Below, piece after piece: positions 60,590 through 64,000 of a stretch of DNA of 64,000 bases (positions are counted from its first letter, which is position 1; each line of letters begins with the position of its first letter). The position numbers and the translations under genes were made by a program. Source of the stretch: Phycisphaera sp. (GTDB lineage: Bacteria; Planctomycetota; Phycisphaerae; Phycisphaerales; UBA1924); the NCBI GenBank assembly GCA_003712165.1, contig RHLH01000001.1, forward strand, positions 1,647,575 through 1,711,574. Reading direction: 5' to 3'. The notes under the pieces are model-generated. The model was not told the DNA's origin, did no database searches, and saw only the letters and a program-made list of their open reading frames with translations.

Positions 60590-62145
60590 TGCCCAATCAC
60601 CCAACACTCAAGAACAATCCGTGTGATCTCGTCGGGGGAAGTTTCATCCCGATCCCTGGTCAAGAGATCACCTCGCACAACCCCGCCCAGCCAGACATGG
60701 TTCTCTGGCAAGGCACTCCCGTGCTCGAGCACGTCGATCAAGCAGTCGCAGCCGCGCGCGAGGCGCTGCCCGTTTGGTCGCAGTGGCCGCTCGAGAAGCG
60801 AATCGCGGTCTTGCGCCGCTACCAGGAAATCGCCGCCCGCCGAAAGCAAGAGATGGGTGAGTTGATTTGCGATGAGACCGGCAAGGCGATGTGGGATTCA
60901 CAGGCCGAGGCGGGCATCCTCGCGGGCAAGGTCGATATCACGCTCGACGATTCCGAGACCGGCGGGTTCACCCGCGTCAAGGACTACAGCTTCAACCTGA
61001 CCGAGTCCCGGACCGGGCGGTGCAACTACAAACCTCACGGCGTGATGGCTGTCATCGGGCCGTACAACTTCCCGGCGCACCTGCCCAACGGGCACATCGT
61101 CCCCGCGCTGCTCATGGGCAACACAGTCGTGCTCAAGCCGAGCGAGAAGACTCCGGCTGCGGGACAGGCGCTCGTGGAGATGTTCCAGGAAGCACTCGAG
61201 GCTGAGGGCGCACCGCAAGGCGTCGTCAACCTCGTTCATGGCGGCCCTCAGACTGCAGTCAGGCTCACAACACACACCGATATTGACGGCATCCTCTTCA
61301 CAGGCTCCTGGCCCGTTGGACGCAAGATTCTCGAAGCGAACCTCGATAACCCGGGACGTATGATCGCGCTGGAACTGGGCGGCAACAACCCGGCGGTTGT
61401 CATGCCCGACGCGCACCTTGAGCAGGCCGCGATCGAGGTTGCCCGCGCAGCCTTCGTCACGACAGGGCAGCGATGCACCTGCACCAGGCGTCTGATCATC
61501 CACGAGGATATCGCCGAGAGGTTCATCAACGCGGTAGTCGAGGCCGGCAAGGCGCTCCGCGTCGGCAACCCTCGCTCGGATGACCCGGTCTTCATTGGGC
61601 CGCTCATCTCCGCCGATGCCAGGGATGCCGTCCTTTCCTTCCAGGAGAGGCTCATCGCGAGCGGCGCTACATCGCTTCTGAAAGCAGAGCCCCTCTCGAC
61701 TGACGGCTCAGCCGATGGCTACTACATCACACCAGCCGTGTTACAAGTCGACAGCTTCACTCCGACCGACTCTGAAGACGCCGGCTGCGACCTCGAGGTC
61801 TTCGGCCCCCTCTTACGAGTCACGACGATCTCGAGTCTCGACGAAGCGATCCAGCAAGCCAACGCAACCCGCTACGGCTTAGCCGCTTCGATCTTCACGA
61901 CCAACCCTGAAGCACAGCGTCGGTTCGTCGCAGAGTGCCGAGCGGGTTGCATCAATGTCAACACGGGCACCGCAGGCGCGAGCAGCAAGCTGCCGTTCGG
62001 CGGGCTCGGTTTCTCAGGCAACCACCGACCCGCGGGTTCTGTGAGCCTTGACTACTGCGCCTTCCCTGTCGCATCCATGGTCGAAACGGGCGACAGCGCC
62101 GCACTGCCCCAGGGCATGAGTTTCGACAAGGCCTGGCTGGATTGA
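60589..62145 (+). CDS. astD: N-succinylglutamate-5-semialdehyde dehydrogenase
   Basis: 518 residues (AstD is about 490). The ALDH fold is complete: cofactor loop GVMAVIGPYNFPAHLPNGHIVPALLMGNTVVLKPSEKTP, GSWPVGRKI, the catalytic Glu in ALELGGNNPAVV, and the catalytic Cys in GQRCTCTRRL (about Cys296); GGNNPAVV and GQRCTCxRRL are the AstD-specific forms. The C-terminal LPFGGLGFSGNHRPAG segment closes the fold. It oxidises the semialdehyde to N-succinylglutamate with NAD(P). GAGGAG lies upstream and the start overlaps the AstA stop. The ureohydrolase gene follows after 3 bp. Confidence 0.95.
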   Translation: MPNHPTLKNNPCDLVGGSFIPIPGQEITSHNPAQPDMVLWQGTPVLEHVDQAVAAAREALPVWSQWPLEKRIAVLRRYQEIAARRKQEMGELICDETGKAMWDSQAEAGILAGKVDITLDDSETGGFTRVKDYSFNLTESRTGRCNYKPHGVMAVIGPYNFPAHLPNGHIVPALLMGNTVVLKPSEKTPAAGQALVEMFQEALEAEGAPQGVVNLVHGGPQTAVRLTTHTDIDGILFTGSWPVGRKILEANLDNPGRMIALELGGNNPAVVMPDAHLEQAAIEVARAAFVTTGQRCTCTRRLIIHEDIAERFINAVVEAGKALRVGNPRSDDPVFIGPLISADARDAVLSFQERLIASGATSLLKAEPLSTDGSADGYYITPAVLQVDSFTPTDSEDAGCDLEVFGPLLRVTTISSLDEAIQQANATRYGLAASIFTTNPEAQRRFVAECRAGCINVNTGTAGASSKLPFGGLGFSGNHRPAGSVSLDYCAFPVASMVETGDSAALPQGMSFDKAWLD

Positions 62146-62148
62146 TCC

Positions 62149-63114
62149 ATGAGCGAACGCAAGACCGCCATCCCAGACTCACGCGTCCAGCCCCGCTTCG
62201 GAGGCATCGCCACCTTCGGCCGTTACCCAAGGATCGAGGACGCCAAGGCCGAGGGCAAAGCGATCGATTGGGCGATCATCGGTGCACCGTACGACGGCGG
62301 AGTGACGTTCCGACCGGGCACACGCTTTGGGCCGCGCGCGATCCGTGAGCAATCCCAGTACCTCAAGCACTACTCGATGGAACACGCCGTGGATGTACCG
62401 GGCGTGCTGAGCCTCGCAGACGCGGGCGACGCACCGGTCAAACCATACAGCGTTAAGGAGACGCTCGACGGCGTGGTCGATCACCTCAGAGGCATCGGCG
62501 ATCAGGCGTCCAAGATCATGCTGTTGGGAGGTGATCACTCCCTGGTCTACGCGGGCATGAAAGCCGCGTGGATCAGACAGGGCCAACCAACTGGCGGCCT
62601 CGCGTGTGTGCACTTCGACAGCCACATGGACACGCTCGACAGCGTCTGGGGCGAGAAGTGGAACCACGCGACCCCGTTCAGGCGTCTGATCGAAGAGGGC
62701 ATCCTCAATCCGAAAAAAATGGTCTCGATCGGGATCAAGGGGCCGCTCAACACGGAAGACGATCTCGAATACGCCCAAGAGCAAGGTATCGAACTGGTGC
62801 CTCACACTCGGTGGGAAGCCGAGGGCTTTGCGCCGATTCAATCAGCCCTCGATCGCATAGGTGCGGATCCCGTGTACCTGTCGTACGACATTGACTGCGT
62901 TGATCCTGTCTACGCGCCGGGCACAGGCACGCCTTGCGTCGGTGGGTTCACGTCCGCCGAGGCCCTCGATCTTCTCCGCGGCCTGAAGGGCATCAATCTC
63001 GTTGGTGCTGATGTCGTCGAGGTGCTCCCGGACCGGGATGTTGCCGGCAACACCGCCCTGCTCGCGGCTCACATCGCGTTCGAGATCATGGCGCTTGACG
63101 CGGCTACCCGCTGA
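62149..63114 (+). CDS. Arginase-family ureohydrolase in the AST cluster, proposed N-succinylarginine amidinohydrolase
   Basis: 321 residues. All metal ligands are present: GGDHSLVYAG (His130), HFDSHMDTLD (Asp157, His159, Asp161), SYDIDCVDP (Asp247, Asp249). YDGGVTFRPGTRFGPRAIR and WNHATPFRRLIEEG are typical of agmatinase/guanidino-acid hydrolases. The gene sits 3 bp after astD, the position held by astB in enterobacteria, and no AstB is seen. A substrate with a blocked alpha-amino group fits this family better than free arginine. The reaction would give N-succinylornithine and urea. The fold is certain; the substrate is inference. It has a paralogue at 8.5 kb. Confidence 0.9.
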   Translation: MSERKTAIPDSRVQPRFGGIATFGRYPRIEDAKAEGKAIDWAIIGAPYDGGVTFRPGTRFGPRAIREQSQYLKHYSMEHAVDVPGVLSLADAGDAPVKPYSVKETLDGVVDHLRGIGDQASKIMLLGGDHSLVYAGMKAAWIRQGQPTGGLACVHFDSHMDTLDSVWGEKWNHATPFRRLIEEGILNPKKMVSIGIKGPLNTEDDLEYAQEQGIELVPHTRWEAEGFAPIQSALDRIGADPVYLSYDIDCVDPVYAPGTGTPCVGGFTSAEALDLLRGLKGINLVGADVVEVLPDRDVAGNTALLAAHIAFEIMALDAATR

Positions 63115-63124
63115 TCATCAAGTA

Positions 63125-63700
63125 TCACGCACGCCGCAGCGCAAGAATCAACTCAACCTTCCCAGCGTGCTGCCCAAGTCGCTGCGCAATCTCGTTCGTC
63201 GCGTGACCCTGGTCCGCGAGATCGTAAATCTGCTGCCTGAGGGCATCGCTTGCCAGCGTCGATTCAGAACGGACCGGCTCGGGAGTTGTGTTGGTTTCGG
63301 AATGCTTGGGCGTCAGCCTCTGCTCGGCTTCCTGGCTGAGTCGCTCGAGCCTCGTGACTCGCTCGTCGGCCTGCTGGATGAGAATCTCAAGCTTCTCCGA
63401 GCGGTTATCGAGCAGGGCCGTCATCTCGCGGACGAGAGCCGCCGTCTCTGCGGTCCGCGAGTCCAAGACAGTACGAGACTCATTCGCCTGCTTGCGGATC
63501 GCTTCGATCCGCTCACGAGGCTCAAGATCTGGCTCTTTGCCTCGCCGCCTGGACTTCTTCTTGATGTTGCCCATCAGGACCACGATGAGCATGACTACGC
63601 CCGCAAGCATCAGGAACATGGGCAGAGCATCGATGACCGGTGATCCGGAGTCTTGCGGCTCGCCGAGGCTCGGTTCGGATTCCTGGAGCAAGGCTCTCAT
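63125..63700 (-). CDS. Single-pass membrane protein with coiled coil and C-terminal HTH-like segment
   Basis: 191 residues. One membrane helix at about 24-44 (IDALPMFLMLAGVVMLIVVLM), then a basic patch (KKKSRRRGK), a long coiled coil (RERIEAIRKQANES ... LEILIQQADERVTRLERLSQEAEQRL) and a C-terminal SDALRQQIYDLADQGHATNEIAQRLGQHAGKVELILALRRA that has the shape of a helix-turn-helix (the DUF2802/DUF6115-like end). Function unknown. It is convergent with the AST cluster (10 bp between stops) and divergent from tilS. Confidence 0.75.
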   Translation of the reverse strand: MRALLQESEPSLGEPQDSGSPVIDALPMFLMLAGVVMLIVVLMGNIKKKSRRRGKEPDLEPRERIEAIRKQANESRTVLDSRTAETAALVREMTALLDNRSEKLEILIQQADERVTRLERLSQEAEQRLTPKHSETNTTPEPVRSESTLASDALRQQIYDLADQGHATNEIAQRLGQHAGKVELILALRRA

Positions 63701-63729
63701 GAGACCACGAGCGTAGCACGAATCCGGCT

Positions 63730-63735
63730 TACCAT
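63730..63735 (+). promoter_or_regulatory. Putative -10 element (TACCAT), leaderless start of tilS
   Basis: TACCAT is followed by 6 nt (CATCTC) and ATG 63742; no Shine-Dalgarno. The same spacing occurs at 25.4 and 49.4 kb. Confidence 0.4.
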
Positions 63736-63741
63736 CATCTC

Positions 63742-64000
63742 ATGGCCGACCGCAACGCACAATCAATCACCCGCGGCATCGTCACCCGCTGGCGAACACT
63801 CACGGGCGGCTCCTCGGTCCGCGACTGCGACCGGCCGACGCTCGTTGCATTATCTGGGGGTGCCGACTCATCAGGCCTGCAGATCGCTTTATCGAGCATC
63901 AAGCCAGCAAAGATCGTCGCCGCTCATGTCAGACACGACCTCCGGCCAGCCGCAGATCGCGACAACGACGCCGAAGCCGCCCGTCAGCTGGCTCATAAAC
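63742..64000 (+). CDS. tilS: tRNA(Ile)-lysidine synthase, 3' end outside window
   Basis: 86 residues visible, cut by the window edge. The PP-loop ATPase motif SGGADS (TLVALSGGADSSGLQIAL) and the following AAHVRHDLRPAADRDNDAEAARQLAHK match TilS (HVNHGLRPEA..DA..a..lA). TilS modifies C34 of tRNA-Ile(CAU) to lysidine and is essential in most bacteria. The first 35 or so residues before the motif are an N-terminal extension of normal size. Confidence 0.88.
   Translation, partial: MADRNAQSITRGIVTRWRTLTGGSSVRDCDRPTLVALSGGADSSGLQIALSSIKPAKIVAAHVRHDLRPAADRDNDAEAARQLAHK

Noticed and set aside
1..64000. tRNA, rRNA, insertion sequences and prophage genes
   Set aside because: Intergenic gaps were read on both strands; none shows a cloverleaf-like arrangement, rRNA motif, transposase, integrase or terminal inverted repeats.

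Overview
The window looks like a chromosomal segment of a planctomycete, most likely a marine member of the Phycisphaerae. The inference rests on several traits seen together: a FG-GAP-like protein ending in a cysteine-bracketed (GC-type) dockerin, a beta-propeller protein ending in a PAPGG-hydrophobic-RRRR tail, orphan prepilins that start with the [28 protein letters not shown] helix and have an HxxxxxxxxxDG-like end, ECF sigma factors followed by membrane proteins, and CsrA. No rRNA, tRNA, CRISPR array, insertion sequence or prophage was seen. Genes are densely packed and many overlap by 1-14 bp.

Layout. 1-2.8 kb: two unassigned proteins (one exported, with a four-cysteine zinc-ribbon pattern) and a stand-alone tRNA-binding domain. 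2.75-6.9 kb: two ECF sigma modules facing away from each other. 7.0-8.5 kb: rpmI-rplT and a site-2-type protease. 8.5-15.0 kb: ureohydrolase, M61 peptidase, BtpA-like protein, EamA transporter, CNT nucleoside transporter and a uridine-kinase-like protein. 15.0-19.0 kb: hrpA. 19.0-24.8 kb: a minus-strand overlapping operon for a polyprenyl-linked glycolipid or glycan (GT2, GlpD-like dehydrogenase, hexapeptide acyltransferase, flippase-like protein, ArnT-like transferase). 25-32 kb: a small repeat protein, fumC, a degenerate transglutaminase, a prepilin, adk and fusA. 32.5-38.7 kb: ispH-rlmN-YwaF-like-WecA-like-O-antigen-ligase-like operon. 39-49 kb: prepilin, M20 dipeptidase, a large envelope protein with an ABC ATPase, prolyl oligopeptidase and the dockerin protein.

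49.5-54.8 kb: a complete two-gene DNA topoisomerase VI (B then A), a propeller protein, ndk, and csrA with what looks like its own binding site over its start codon. 54.8-56.6 kb: Nfu and a lipoprotein whose start codons overlap head to head. 56.6-63.1 kb: the most interesting region, a five-gene co-directional set M20 deacylase - class III aminotransferase - AstA - AstD - ureohydrolase. It reads as an arginine succinyltransferase (AST) pathway in which the dihydrolase AstB is replaced by an arginase-family ureohydrolase and the desuccinylase AstE by an M20 enzyme. The proposed route is arginine -> N-succinylarginine -> N-succinylornithine + urea -> succinylglutamate semialdehyde -> succinylglutamate -> glutamate + succinate. 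The window ends with a small membrane protein and the 5' part of tilS.

A recurring regulatory theme is a TAnnnT hexamer 5-7 nt before start codons lacking a convincing Shine-Dalgarno, which suggests leaderless mRNAs for several genes, while operon-internal genes usually carry GGAG-type sites. Protein functions are recognised from motifs by eye; no database search was run.
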